Below, in pieces: positions 23,913 through 33,545 of a stretch of DNA of 64,000 bases. Each line of letters opens with the position of its first letter. The first letter of the stretch is position 1. A program made the translations under genes and the position numbers. The notes below the pieces were generated by a model. The model searched no databases. It had not been told where the DNA came from and saw only the letters and a program-made list of their open reading frames with translations. Origin of the DNA: CAVVJA01 sp963809815 (GTDB lineage: Bacteria; Actinomycetota; Actinomycetes; Mycobacteriales; Jatrophihabitantaceae); assembly GCA_963809815.1 (NCBI GenBank), contig CAWELM010000025.1:310001-374000 (forward strand), in the 5' to 3' direction.

Positions 23913-26900
23913 TGTGCTTCCTCCGTTCATGCGTGGGTGTCTATGACGGAGCCCCTGCGTGGCGAGCCACGATCGGGCTCGTTGAGCCGAGACAATGTTT
24001 CCCTTCTGGAGAGAGAGTTCGAGTGCTCGGCGAATTGCTGGCTCAGCCCCGATGTCGCGTCCGGCGCGCTCGAGCACTGCGCCCAGATCGAAGAACGAAT
24101 CGGCTTGTGCAGTGATGAAGTCGGTGCGCTCCACGAGCCGCACCGCCTCCCTAGCGAGCACCTCGGCAGCGTCGAACTGGCCTTGTTGGGCAAGGATCTT
24201 TGCTCGCACGCCACGCCAGGCGGCACGCGCCGGAAAGTCGTCGGCCGCGGCCGCCTGCTCGCTGACGCGGCAGTACTCTTCGGCCACGTCCTCCTTGCCT
24301 TGTGCGAAGGCTGCCTGCGCCAGGATGGCTGCCGTTGTGGCAAGCAGCGATTTTTCACCCATAGCGGCAAGCCTTTGATAGCCGACGAGCAGCTTTGACT
24401 CGGCGGTGGCCGGCCGGCCGGCCAGCATCTCCACCCAAGCCTCGTGGTGGGAGACGGTCGACTCCAGCCGGCCGAGGTCGTCCAGGATCGCGTCCGCGTC
24501 GCGAATCAGTCGACGGGCCAGGTCGAAGTCGCCATTCATGGCGTGCAGCTGCGCGAGTGGATGTAGGACGTTAGCCATCGCGATCGGGCTACTCGCAACC
24601 TGATCGCGAATCTCATTGCACTGCTGAATGGCTACCTTGACCGCCGTCGGTCCGAACGCTGCGGCCGAGGCGCGCCAGCAGAGAATCTCGAACAGCTTCG
24701 GCGTATTTCCCGCACGCTCCGCGTGTTCGGATGCCCGCATCCAGTACTGGTCGGCGTTGAACGCGAGACCCAGAATCCACTTGACCGTGGCGTGCAGGCA
24801 CCACGCCCGGCACTGGCCGAGTTCGTCGCCAGATGCGCCGAGCACCTCGACCGCGGTATCCGCGACTCGCGTTGCCTCCGGCACGGACCAGGCCGAGCCC
24901 TCCTGGATCAGGACGCGCTGGCGCTCGACGCTCGCAAGGGCCGCGAGTTCGGGTAAATTTTCCGTCTGCGCGTACTGGATCGCGTCGTCCAGAACACGTT
25001 CCGCATCGCGCAGCCGCCCAGTCTCGAATAGAGCCTCACCGAGCCGGGGAAGCAATGCGTATCGCCGCACGTCGTCGCGTGCGAACAGCGAAACGGCTCG
25101 CTCCAGAAGGGTGGCGCCGCTGGTGAGATCCTCGCGGCGGAAGGCGGTCCGGGCCGCCGCGTCGAGCCATTCGGCCGCCTCGGTCGCCAAGGCCCGTTCC
25201 CGCTCGCGGACGGGCGCGAGCTCGGCGTATAGGAGGTAAGCCCGCTCCAAGTGATAGCCCACGACCTCGGCTTGCCGGTTCGCCGTCGCTTTCAGCTGGT
25301 TCGCCATCTGCTCGTGCAGATCCGCTCGCAACTGTTTGGGCATGGCCTCGTACGCTGCTTCCCGGATAAGGGCATGCGCGAACTGAAAGCTGTCCCTGCC
25401 ATCGACGTCCGGATGCCCCGGGCGGATGAGCTGCTTGTGCACGAGCGTGGCGAGATGTCTACCAATGTCTGGCCGATCGGCCCCGTCCATCAGTTCCACC
25501 ACCTCGTACCGGCGGAAGCTTTGACCCGCGACGGCCGCGAGGCCCAGCAGACTGCGCTCCCCCTGCTTGAGCCGATCAATGCGCGCAGCGAGAACCGCGT
25601 GAACATTCAGCGGCAAGGACGCGTCCGCACCCGTCGCCGACACCGCCACAATCTGCTCGAGGAAGAAGGGGTTGCCCTCCGCCACTCGCACGGCGCGCCT
25701 GCGCTGGTCCTGATTCAGTTCCGCGCGGGGGTCGAGAGCGGCGACGAGCTCATGAGATTCCACATCGTCCAACCGCTCGAGCGCGAGGATACTTCGATTC
25801 GGCTGCGGAACGGACCAGGACGGAACTGCTTCTAGTAGGTCTGGGCGAGCCAAGCAAACCAGCAGGATCGGTGATCCGCTGGAAAATGTTGCAACGTGGT
25901 CAAGCATGTCCAGCAGCGCCGGATCGGCCCAATGTATGTCGTCGATGACGGCGACCAGCGGACGCTCCCTGGCCGCCCACTCGAGCAGCCTGCGCACGGC
26001 CCAGAATGTCTCGTCTGCTTGGACCGACTCCTGGGATCTGCCGATTGCGGTAAGCACTCGCGGCGCGATCGACTCGGCGTTCGGCTCACCACTGAGGAGA
26101 TCGACGAGCCCATTCTGCAGATCGCGACCACTGAGCTGGGCAACGATCTCAGCAATCGGATGATAGGTGATGCCCTCGCCGTAGGACAGGCAGCGCCCGA
26201 TGACTACGTTGATGTCGTCAGAGTCGAGATCCGAAAGGAACTCCCGGGTGAGGCGTGACTTACCAATGCCCGCCTCACCGACAATCGTTACGAGACGGCA
26301 GGACGACTCGCTTGCTGCTCGCGCCAGAACTACCCGCAGTTCCCTCAGTTCGCGTTGATGTCCGATGTACATACTTGAACTGGGAAGGACGGGCTCGTCA
26401 CTCTGCAGGCCGGTCAACCGCCAGCGTGAGATTGTTTCCGGACGCATCGGAAGCGACACGGATTCCATGGAATCGACCGAAATGATCGGCGCGGCGAGAT
26501 GGCAGGCGTGCTCACCGAGCAATATCTCGTTGTCGGCGCCGCTCTGCGCCAGTGCAGTGGACAATTCAACGGCCGCGCCGGTTGCCAGCCTCTCCCGCGG
26601 AATACCCGGACCAGCAAATACCGAGCCGGACTCTATTCCGATCGTGAGCGCTATTCTGACGCGCGGATCATGTTCCGGCGCATGGTTTGCTTCGGCGACG
26701 ACGTCGCGTATTTCGACCGCAGCCCGCACTGCGCGGACAGCGTCGTCCTCATGCAACTCCAGCAATCCGAATATCCCGACGACCGTATTGCCGACATAGC
26801 CTTGGACGGACCCACCGTGGCGCCGAATGACGTCCCCACACATCACGGAATGCCGCTCGACTATCCTGTACATCGACTCCGGATCGACTCCCGGTCCCCT

Positions 26901-27740
26901 TATATGCATGGAGATCGCAACAACAGTCACCAGCCGACGCGCTGGCTCGACTCGCTGTTGATCAATTAGCGCGCGGTTCGCGACCGCCCGTGGGGGAAGC
27001 GGGGACTCGAGCGCTGGATCCTGCGCGAGTATCTGCTCCTGAAGCAGTTGCAACTCACGGCTCGGTTCCATCCCGAGCTCACTGACGAGAATCAGCCGAG
27101 CGTCCCGATACGCGGCGAGCGCCTCGGCCTGCCGCCCAGTGCGGTACAGAGCGACCATCAGATGCGCGCGCAGCCGCTCGCGATAAGGATTCTGCGCAAC
27201 CAACTTTGGTAGCTGCTGGACGAGATCTGCATGCTTGCCGAGTACAAGTTCTGCCTCGATGCGCTGCTCGATTGCGGTTAGCTCCGCCTCGACCAGGCGC
27301 TGCGTCTCACTACGAGCCACTGACATGAACTCCAGCCCCAAAAGTGGCGGCCCCCGCCAGAGGCGCAGCGCCCGATCGAACAGCTCGACTGCGCGGGCTG
27401 GATCGTTGGGCAGAGACGCCCGTCCCTCAGCCGCAAGGCTTTCGAAACGGGCAGCGTCCAAGCGGTCGGACTCGACGCGAGCCAGATAGCCGCCAGGCCT
27501 CGTGATGATCGTCTGTGCGCCCAATATCTTGCGTAGGCCCGATACGTAGCCCTGCACAACCTTTGTTGCCGTCGCGGGAGGCGAGAGGCCCCACAGCTCA
27601 TCGACTAGGCGCGAAACGGAGACGACTTCGTTCGGATGCAGGAGTAATACGGCAAGGACAACCTGTTGCTTGGCCGCACCAAGATTGAGCGCGTGTCCGT
27701 CCTCAAGGACCTCAAGAGGACCCAAAATGCGAAGGTCCAT
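23484..27740 (-). CDS. SARP/AfsR-type regulator with degenerate cyclase domain, AAA ATPase and TPR region
   Basis: 1418 residues from ATG 27740 (GGGGGG 3 nt upstream). Residues 1-95 form the winged-helix DNA-binding domain (MDLRILGPLEV, VVLAVLLLHPNEVVSVSRLVDELWG), then the BTAD (about 95-245). A class III cyclase-like domain follows (about 265-430), but its metal Asp residues are missing (VAISMHI; YVGNTVVGIFG has Asn for Asp), so it is probably a sensor. The ATPase has Walker A GEAGIGKSRL and Walker B LVAVIDDIHWAD, followed by TPR-like helices. Such proteins activate pathway genes after ligand or partner sensing. The last ~140 codons look like a separate unit fused in frame (see 23484-23912). 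Confidence 0.85.
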   Translation of the reverse strand: MDLRILGPLEVLEDGHALNLGAAKQQVVLAVLLLHPNEVVSVSRLVDELWGLSPPATATKVVQGYVSGLRKILGAQTIITRPGGYLARVESDRLDAARFESLAAEGRASLPNDPARAVELFDRALRLWRGPPLLGLEFMSVARSETQRLVEAELTAIEQRIEAELVLGKHADLVQQLPKLVAQNPYRERLRAHLMVALYRTGRQAEALAAYRDARLILVSELGMEPSRELQLLQEQILAQDPALESPLPPRAVANRALIDQQRVEPARRLVTVVAISMHIRGPGVDPESMYRIVERHSVMCGDVIRRHGGSVQGYVGNTVVGIFGLLELHEDDAVRAVRAAVEIRDVVAEANHAPEHDPRVRIALTIGIESGSVFAGPGIPRERLATGAAVELSTALAQSGADNEILLGEHACHLAAPIISVDSMESVSLPMRPETISRWRLTGLQSDEPVLPSSSMYIGHQRELRELRVVLARAASESSCRLVTIVGEAGIGKSRLTREFLSDLDSDDINVVIGRCLSYGEGITYHPIAEIVAQLSGRDLQNGLVDLLSGEPNAESIAPRVLTAIGRSQESVQADETFWAVRRLLEWAARERPLVAVIDDIHWADPALLDMLDHVATFSSGSPILLVCLARPDLLEAVPSWSVPQPNRSILALERLDDVESHELVAALDPRAELNQDQRRRAVRVAEGNPFFLEQIVAVSATGADASLPLNVHAVLAARIDRLKQGERSLLGLAAVAGQSFRRYEVVELMDGADRPDIGRHLATLVHKQLIRPGHPDVDGRDSFQFAHALIREAAYEAMPKQLRADLHEQMANQLKATANRQAEVVGYHLERAYLLYAELAPVRERERALATEAAEWLDAAARTAFRREDLTSGATLLERAVSLFARDDVRRYALLPRLGEALFETGRLRDAERVLDDAIQYAQTENLPELAALASVERQRVLIQEGSAWSVPEATRVADTAVEVLGASGDELGQCRAWCLHATVKWILGLAFNADQYWMRASEHAERAGNTPKLFEILCWRASAAAFGPTAVKVAIQQCNEIRDQVASSPIAMANVLHPLAQLHAMNGDFDLARRLIRDADAILDDLGRLESTVSHHEAWVEMLAGRPATAESKLLVGYQRLAAMGEKSLLATTAAILAQAAFAQGKEDVAEEYCRVSEQAAAADDFPARAAWRGVRAKILAQQGQFDAAEVLAREAVRLVERTDFITAQADSFFDLGAVLERAGRDIGAEPAIRRALELSLQKGNIVSAQRARSWLATQGLRHRHPRMNGGSTVSNSMFDPEVEVTLAKVAMWKALTLHARSFKVKGAPATRKWKQYGTIPSRSRFGLADRGGHPRQADHPKYSSRARWGWASKPDAPGRWSAEIELVDGESFKAGCPATGLAHAVGNDGDPARIRDLHLDRRLQIERSLEEPMI

Positions 27741-28022
27741 GATCCCCCCACGCATGGCCGAAGATACCCCCGGCGAGTTGCGCCGGTCAAGCGATCTTGA
27801 TGCGTTCGAATTCAGCTCAGCGCTTCAGCGCATTGACCGTTATGTCCGATGACTAGGCCCGGTCCCGAATAGCTCAGCTCGCATCGTTCGCTCGGCTATA
27901 CCGCGACTGCACCGGAACTGCACTCGGCATAAACCGCGCACTCGCACGCTGCCCTCATCTCGTTGCCGGACGGGTCCTGACACCCGTCTCACAACGGCCA
28001 GTCGGTGAGAAAGGGGGCAGTC

Positions 28023-28853
28023 ATGCGCAGATCAATCGCGGCGGTCGCAACTGCCATCGCAGTTGCAGTGTCGGCCGGCGCAGGGCTGACCGGGCGATCG
28101 AGCGGGGCCGCTCAGCATGGCCTAGACGTTGGCGGGCAGACATCAGGTGGCCGCGATCAACACCGGAAATTCGTGGACCGGCACGGATTGGTGCTGAGTA
28201 GAGAGTTGCTCTACCTCATCTACTGGGGGAGTGCATGGACATATCTGAGCACAACCCCTACAGCCGACCAGGTCACCAGCGCGGTTCGCACGATGCTCGC
28301 CAGCAGCTACCTGACCGGCCTCGCGCAATACCGCGGTGTCGGCCGCGGCGAGGTCCGTGCGTCAACGGTGCTGGCCTCATCCGAGCCGCCCGACGGCTTT
28401 ACCGACGACGACGTCGCCCGATTCGTGCGCGACCAGATCGCAGCCGGCACGATCGCCGGTCCGGACGCCGACAACCAAACGGTGTACGGCGTCGTGATGC
28501 CGCCGGGTGTCAAGCCTGACCATGCCGAGGGCGAGCACAATACGTTCCGCGGTCACGGCCAAACAATCCACTACGCGTGGTTCGCGAACGTTGGAAGTCT
28601 GCACGCGCTCACCGGGATCATGTCGCACGAGATCGTTGAGGCCGCCACAGACCCCGAAGGAAACGGATTCATCGGTGTCGACGGGACCTGCAGTCAAGAG
28701 GGCTGGTGCGAGATCGCGGACGTGTGCAGCTCCGCCGGTGTCGTCGATGGTGTAGCGGTCCGGTCGTACTGGTCCGACGAGGCTGGCAAATGCATCATTC
28801 CTGCCGCATCCGTACACCCCAAATCTGCCCGTCCGCTCACGATGGCCAGGTGA
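28023..28853 (+). CDS. Secreted protein with HEIVEAATDP motif, function unknown
   Basis: 276 residues from ATG 28023, with AAGGGGG upstream; GTG 28005 is an alternative. A signal peptide (RRS, hydrophobic core to about residue 27) is clear. The mature part has HRKFVDRHGLVLSRELLYLIYWGSAW, TLASS-type segments and GIMSHEIVEAATDPEGNGF, then EGWCEIADVC. The His-Glu pair in SHEIVEA plus the downstream Glu/Asp resembles a metal site. It is not a standard HExxH zincin, and plant EXORDIUM-like proteins have a comparable S-H-E/L-x-x-x-T-D-P element. Four cysteines in the C-terminal third may form disulfides. An unusual secreted hydrolase or a binding protein are both possible. Confidence 0.7.
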   Translation: MRRSIAAVATAIAVAVSAGAGLTGRSSGAAQHGLDVGGQTSGGRDQHRKFVDRHGLVLSRELLYLIYWGSAWTYLSTTPTADQVTSAVRTMLASSYLTGLAQYRGVGRGEVRASTVLASSEPPDGFTDDDVARFVRDQIAAGTIAGPDADNQTVYGVVMPPGVKPDHAEGEHNTFRGHGQTIHYAWFANVGSLHALTGIMSHEIVEAATDPEGNGFIGVDGTCSQEGWCEIADVCSSAGVVDGVAVRSYWSDEAGKCIIPAASVHPKSARPLTMAR

Positions 28854-28972
28854 GACCGGCGGAACGCTTGTAAAGTCCGTCGATCGCGGATGCTGGAGGT
28901 GAGGGCGGCCCGGCGGACCGACCGAGCGTGTTAGGTTCGGCCGGTTTCTGAAGCTGGGCGTGATTGGTCGGG

Positions 28973-29749
28973 ATGCTGCCGATGACTGTGGACCCGAACA
29001 TCGAGGCGGGTGCGACCGAGCTGCGCCAGGCGGTGGCGGGACGCACCTGGTTTCACACCATCGACCTGGGGAACGGCGTGCGCACTCCGGGCCATAAGGA
29101 CACTGCCGCGGAGTGGGAGCACCTCCACCTGCCCGACCTGGCTGGCCGCAGCGTCTTGGACGTCGGGGCCTACGACGGGTTCTTCTCCTTCGAGGCCGAG
29201 CGGCGCGGCGCCGCGCGAGTGGTAGCCAGCGATCACTGGGTGTGGAACTGGCCGGGTAGCGACGCCCGCGGCAACTTCGAATTGGCCTGGCGCACGCTGG
29301 GCAGCCGGGTGCAGATGCGAGACATTCCGGTGGAGGAAATCAGCCCGGACACGCTCGGCGCGACGTTCGACGTCGTGCTCTTCCTCGGCGTGCTCTACCA
29401 CGCCCCGGACCCAGTGGGTTACCTGCGGCGGGTGCGCTCGGTTACAACCGGCATCGCCGTCGTGGAGACCGCGGTGGATCTGCTCGAGGTACCGATCCCC
29501 GCGGCTGCTTACTACGCCGGCGCCTCGCTGAACGGCGATGCCAGCAACCACTTCGGGCCCAACCCGCTGGCCGTGGAGGCGATGCTGCGCGATGCCGGAT
29601 TCTCTCGAATCACCGCGTTCCCGCCGTGGACCGTCAGCAAGGAGTGGGGCATCCAGAGCACCGACGAACGTGTTTCATTGCGGCAGCGAGTGACCCGGCG
29701 GCTGCGTCGCCCGCGCAGCGGCCGGATGGTCTTTCATGCCCACGCTTAG
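28973..29749 (+). CDS. SAM-dependent methyltransferase (DUF1698/CmoB-like)
   Basis: 258 residues from ATG 28973; ATG 28982 is close by. The first residues WFHTIDLGNGVRTPGHKDT resemble the CmoB/DUF1698 lead-in. The SAM-binding site is RSVLDVGAYDGFFSFEAERRG (residues about 58-78), and FDVVLFLGVLYHAPDP is the post-II motif. The substrate is unknown. CmoB itself modifies tRNA U34 in gammaproteobacteria, but actinobacterial members usually serve natural-product or lipid methylation. It converges with the next gene with only 5 bp between stops. Confidence 0.8.
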   Translation: MLPMTVDPNIEAGATELRQAVAGRTWFHTIDLGNGVRTPGHKDTAAEWEHLHLPDLAGRSVLDVGAYDGFFSFEAERRGAARVVASDHWVWNWPGSDARGNFELAWRTLGSRVQMRDIPVEEISPDTLGATFDVVLFLGVLYHAPDPVGYLRRVRSVTTGIAVVETAVDLLEVPIPAAAYYAGASLNGDASNHFGPNPLAVEAMLRDAGFSRITAFPPWTVSKEWGIQSTDERVSLRQRVTRRLRRPRSGRMVFHAHA

Positions 29750-29754
29750 CTCGC

Positions 29755-31785
29755 TCACGTATCGGTGCTGATGATGGTTCTGAGGCTGGCGAGCTCCTTG
29801 TCCGTGATCCCGGGCGGCTGCATCACCGTGTACCACGCGTCGACATACTCGGACGTGTATTTGTGCCCGTGACCGCCCGGAACTGCAGTGGCGAACGGCA
29901 GGTCAGCCGTGATCTGCCAGAAGGTCACGAACGGGATCCAAACCACTGAGCCCAGCACATCTTTGCCAGGAGGCTCGCTGGTCCAGTCCGGCTTCTGAAG
30001 AATGAGACTCGGACCCCACCACACGATCGGGTCGGACGGATGCATCAAGTAGAGAACCCGGCTGCCGTCCCAGGGTAGGCCGGCCGGCGGATAGCCGGCG
30101 GTCGGATCGTTCGTGAACCGCACGGTCCTCCCGTCCTTGTAAACGGGCTGGATCTCCGGGCTACCGGAGTCGCGGTGGTCGCTGAATTCCCGGAATAGCG
30201 TGTTGAAGTTGGGCGGACCCGAGAACAGCGTTCCATCGGTGCGATTGCGCAGGTCGTATTCGCCACTGAATGCCGTCTCACCGCCGAACGATCCCAGGCT
30301 TTCCCCGCCCACGAACAGCCTCGGACGGGCTGTCTGAGGCAGCTTGGACCAGTGGTCGTAGACGGCGTCGAACAGGTCACGGCCCGCTTCGCGGGCCTTG
30401 CGCTGGTCGACCAAGTACGAGATCCACGATGGCAGATAGGAATACTGGATCGCCACGATCGCCGAGTCGCCGCCGCTCAGGTACTCGAACGTATCCACCG
30501 ATGCCGGATCGACCCAGCCACTGCCAGTCGTCGTCACCACAAGCAGGTTCTTTCGCTGGAAGCCGCCCGCGTGATCGAGGTCGTCCACTGCGAGGGCGGC
30601 TCGCGACTCCGTGTCGCTCGATGACTCCAGTCCGGCATAGGCCCGGATCGGCTCCTTCGCCGGCTTGTTGCTGAGTTTCTCGATTTCGGCGCCTGACGGT
30701 CCCGTACCGGCGAACTTGCGACCTTCCCGGCCGAGCGAATCCCACGGCACGAGTGAGCCCGGTCCGCCCGAGCGCAGACTGGTGGTGGGCTGTTCGACCC
30801 CCTCCGGTGTTATCCCGTTGCGGACCGAGAACGTCTGGTTGGCAAGGTTGACCAGTCCGTTGAGCAGCAGACCGCTGACAATCAGATAGGCCACGCCGGC
30901 CACGGCAATCCAGCCCAGAGCCTTGGCCGCGCGCGGGCCGATCCAACGATGGAGCTGCTCCACCACCCAGCGATACACGCCCCGAACGGCCCGGCCGATC
31001 ACCAGAATGAGGCAGCAGACCAGCGCGGCGATTACCGGTGACGCCACGACGAGGGCCACGTTGTAGTCCGTGACACCCATCAGCTGGCGGAGCTGATGCT
31101 GCCAGTACTGACCGAGCCCGAAACAAACAACGAGCAACACCGCTGCGGCGATGAAAAAGATAAGCCAGGACCGGCGTCGTGGTCGCCGCGCATCTCGATC
31201 GGCGAACGCTCGCCAGATCCACGCAGCGAGTACGCCGAGTCCGTAACCGATGGCCGCGGTGATGCCCCAGATGGCGCCCTGCGTGATGCCGGTGCGCGGT
31301 AGCAAGGACGGCGTGAACGACAGGCACGAGAAAATGACCGCTCCCCAGCAGCCGGGAAGGGTGACGTAGAGCAGCTTGCGGTGTTTTTCAGCTTCCGGGG
31401 ACGGTGCGGGCGCTTCCGCCTCCGGGGCGACCACACCGTCGTCGAGGGCCGACGCCACCGCCCCTGCATCGACGGCCGGGGCCGCAGTGGCAACCGCAGC
31501 TGCGTCGACGGGCGGAGCTTCCGGGGCAACGACGCCCGCTCCGTCGGCCGCGGCCGCCGTGGCGACTGACCCGGTGTCGACAGCCAGGGTCTTCGAAGCA
31601 CCCGCGCCGGCGCCGTCGGGTGGAGCGCCCGTCGCGACCGACCCAGCATCGGCGCCTGGAGCCGGCTGACCGGCTTCGGGCTGATCGACAGCACGCTCGC
31701 CAACTACCACGGGCTGGCTGGTGTGTGGCTCCTCGGCCGGGGGCTGCGGTGTCTTCGCTGACCCCTCGTCGAGTGGTTCGTCCAT
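29755..31785 (-). CDS. Membrane-anchored alpha/beta-hydrolase family protein (Abhydrolase_9 type)
   Basis: 676 residues from ATG 31785 (GGTGA upstream); ATG 31812 is also in frame. Residues 1-130 are a low-complexity Ala/Pro/Glu/Val segment with loose repeats (GSVATAA, VVAPEA). Five to six hydrophobic helices follow (about 145-330), starting SFTPSLLPRTGITQGAIWG, typical of this family. The C-terminal hydrolase domain has the nucleophile elbow VGGESLGSFGG, an acid region MHPSDPIVWW and a probable catalytic His in GGHGHKY. Likely an esterase acting at the outer membrane face or on lipids. Substrate unknown. Confidence 0.85.
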   Translation of the reverse strand: MDEPLDEGSAKTPQPPAEEPHTSQPVVVGERAVDQPEAGQPAPGADAGSVATGAPPDGAGAGASKTLAVDTGSVATAAAADGAGVVAPEAPPVDAAAVATAAPAVDAGAVASALDDGVVAPEAEAPAPSPEAEKHRKLLYVTLPGCWGAVIFSCLSFTPSLLPRTGITQGAIWGITAAIGYGLGVLAAWIWRAFADRDARRPRRRSWLIFFIAAAVLLVVCFGLGQYWQHQLRQLMGVTDYNVALVVASPVIAALVCCLILVIGRAVRGVYRWVVEQLHRWIGPRAAKALGWIAVAGVAYLIVSGLLLNGLVNLANQTFSVRNGITPEGVEQPTTSLRSGGPGSLVPWDSLGREGRKFAGTGPSGAEIEKLSNKPAKEPIRAYAGLESSSDTESRAALAVDDLDHAGGFQRKNLLVVTTTGSGWVDPASVDTFEYLSGGDSAIVAIQYSYLPSWISYLVDQRKAREAGRDLFDAVYDHWSKLPQTARPRLFVGGESLGSFGGETAFSGEYDLRNRTDGTLFSGPPNFNTLFREFSDHRDSGSPEIQPVYKDGRTVRFTNDPTAGYPPAGLPWDGSRVLYLMHPSDPIVWWGPSLILQKPDWTSEPPGKDVLGSVVWIPFVTFWQITADLPFATAVPGGHGHKYTSEYVDAWYTVMQPPGITDKELASLRTIISTDT

Positions 31786-31865
31786 TCTCATCACCGGGGC
31801 ACATGGTGGCACGCCGTTGCGGAGTTTGACAGGGAGGTCATCGGTTCGTTACCGGCCATTCGCGG

Positions 31866-32366
31866 TCAGCGAACCGGACGCCCGTCTTCGAGGTACTGAA
31901 GCTTGCCGGGTTTCTTGACGGCCGCGGCAACGCGGCGCCGCACCGGGCCGCTCAGCCGCCGCAATGCTTTGTCAACCTTGGCTAACTGGTAGGTCGAGAT
32001 CTCCTCGTTCTGCAGAACGATGCCGGAGAGCGCGGAATCGCGGAAAGTGCCACAGCTGAACAGAAACCGCATTCCTCCGGGCCGGCCCGGACGCGGACGC
32101 AGAAAATCCACGCACACCAAGCGACCGTGCCGCACCTCGAGGCCGCACTCCTCGCGTGTCTCTCGCCGGCACGCGTCCCATGGCGTCTCGCCGTTCGCCT
32201 CGATGATGCCGCCCGGTATCGTCCATCCGCCCTTGTAGGTTGGCTTGAGGATCAGCAACCTTCCTTTGCGGTCCCAGACCAATGCTCCGGCCGAGGCCGG
32301 AATCCTCGGTATACCGATTGATCTTGCCGATACCTCAGTCGCCTGGAGATCATGATCCACGGCCAC
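31866..32366 (-). CDS. NUDIX hydrolase
   Basis: 166 residues from ATG 32366. The complete Nudix box is present (GGIIEANGETPWDACRRETR followed by EECGLE), with all four metal Glu positions of the GX5EX7REUXEEXGU pattern. It hydrolyses a nucleoside diphosphate linked to another group. The downstream strand LVCVDFLRPRPGRPGGMRFLF does not identify the substrate. The C-terminal 30 residues are basic. Confidence 0.88.
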   Translation of the reverse strand: MAVDHDLQATEVSARSIGIPRIPASAGALVWDRKGRLLILKPTYKGGWTIPGGIIEANGETPWDACRRETREECGLEVRHGRLVCVDFLRPRPGRPGGMRFLFSCGTFRDSALSGIVLQNEEISTYQLAKVDKALRRLSGPVRRRVAAAVKKPGKLQYLEDGRPVR

Positions 32367-32712
32367 GCAAGCACGCTAGCAGGCAGTTCCCGCGTTGACC
32401 GGCTGATGGTTTCCGCGAGGAACGGTGCCACGAGGCATGGTTGTGTTGGGCTGGTCGGCGCTCCCTAATCTTCGTCTCGGGAATCCCGACGCTCTTTGCG
32501 GCGTACGAGCAATCATCCGGGTCGTCGCTCATCCTGACCCTCCCGCAGATTGCCTCGGAGGCCGCTGTGGGCGCCTAGCTGATCGTCAAAAGCGTCAATG
32601 CCTCGCGTCACATCGAAAGTGATCAACTCAACCACATCGGCTCGCTCACCTCCCGATGTCAGCCCGCAGATGTATGCAGGTAGCAGCCGGCCTTGTATCG
32701 AAGGAGGGACCA
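32367..32712. other. Intergenic gap between divergent genes
   Basis: This 346-bp stretch separates the starts of the NUDIX and PPOX genes. I find no convincing short gene or RNA. It should contain both promoters, but no strong dyad stood out. Confidence 0.4.
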
Positions 32713-33255
32713 ATGCGCTGGTCGGAGATCGAACGCAGTCAACCGCGGCTGGCTGAACTTGGGCGCCATCGGCTGCTCGGCCCGGGCGTCGTGCTGGTCG
32801 GGACGATCCGCCGGGACGGCACACCCAGAATCAGCCCGGTCGAGCCCTTTGTCATGGATGGAGACTTGTGGCTCATCATGATGTGGCGCTCGACGAAGGC
32901 CATCGACCTCGCTCGTGATCCCCGCATCCTGGTGCACAGCGTGATCACGAGCCGCGACGGTGGGGAGGGCGAATACAAGGTACGAGGCGCCGTTCACGCC
33001 CAGACCGACCTGGCCGCACAGCGCCGTCTCGCTGATTCGGTGGAGAAGCGCCTCGGCTGGCGACCGGAGCCGGGCCGATTCCATCTGTTCGCGGTCGATA
33101 TCGACGAGATCATCTTCATCCGATACGACGATGCCAGTGGCGATCAGTTCGTGGCTTGCTGGCCGAAGGAACGCGAGTTTGTCCGGCGCGGGACGTCTGC
33201 CACCACCCTCGGCTATCCCGAGCCCCGTCACGACCTCCTGACCACAGCAATCTGA
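32713..33255 (+). CDS. PPOX-fold (pyridoxamine 5'-phosphate oxidase-like) protein
   Basis: 180 residues from ATG 32713, with an excellent ribosome site AAGGAGGGA 5 nt upstream. The split-barrel fold is evident from VVLVGTIRRDGTPRISPVEP, then DLWLIMMWRSTKAIDLARDP, then ILVHSVIT and YKVRGAVHA. The family binds FMN, F420 or heme and reduces or oxidises small substrates; in actinobacteria the F420-dependent subgroup is common. The cofactor cannot be assigned with certainty. A long antisense frame over this gene is a GC-rich shadow. Confidence 0.8.
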   Translation: MRWSEIERSQPRLAELGRHRLLGPGVVLVGTIRRDGTPRISPVEPFVMDGDLWLIMMWRSTKAIDLARDPRILVHSVITSRDGGEGEYKVRGAVHAQTDLAAQRRLADSVEKRLGWRPEPGRFHLFAVDIDEIIFIRYDDASGDQFVACWPKEREFVRRGTSATTLGYPEPRHDLLTTAI

Positions 33256-33545
33256 CGCCGAGCCCGCGTTGCGGCCGACCGATCGGTAGGCACGATCATG
33301 CGGATCCCGTTTCCGCAGTACGAGATTCTCGGTCGTGATCTTGGACTTGTTGCCCGACGGTGACGATGACTCAAAGATCATCTCGCCATCCAGTAAGGGA
33401 GCCCGAATGCGTAGGATTTCTCACTGGTCACTCGGCCACGAGCCAATCCGGCTGATCAACGGGCCGACGGTAACGTCTCTGGCCGCGCTGGGATCCGTCG
33501 TTGTTACAGCCACGGATCATGCCTACAACCGGACGGATCTGACCG

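Noticed and set aside
32659..33381. 240-codon frame antisense to the PPOX gene
   Set aside because: It mirrors a gene with an excellent ribosome site and clear family motifs; high GC third positions explain the open frame.
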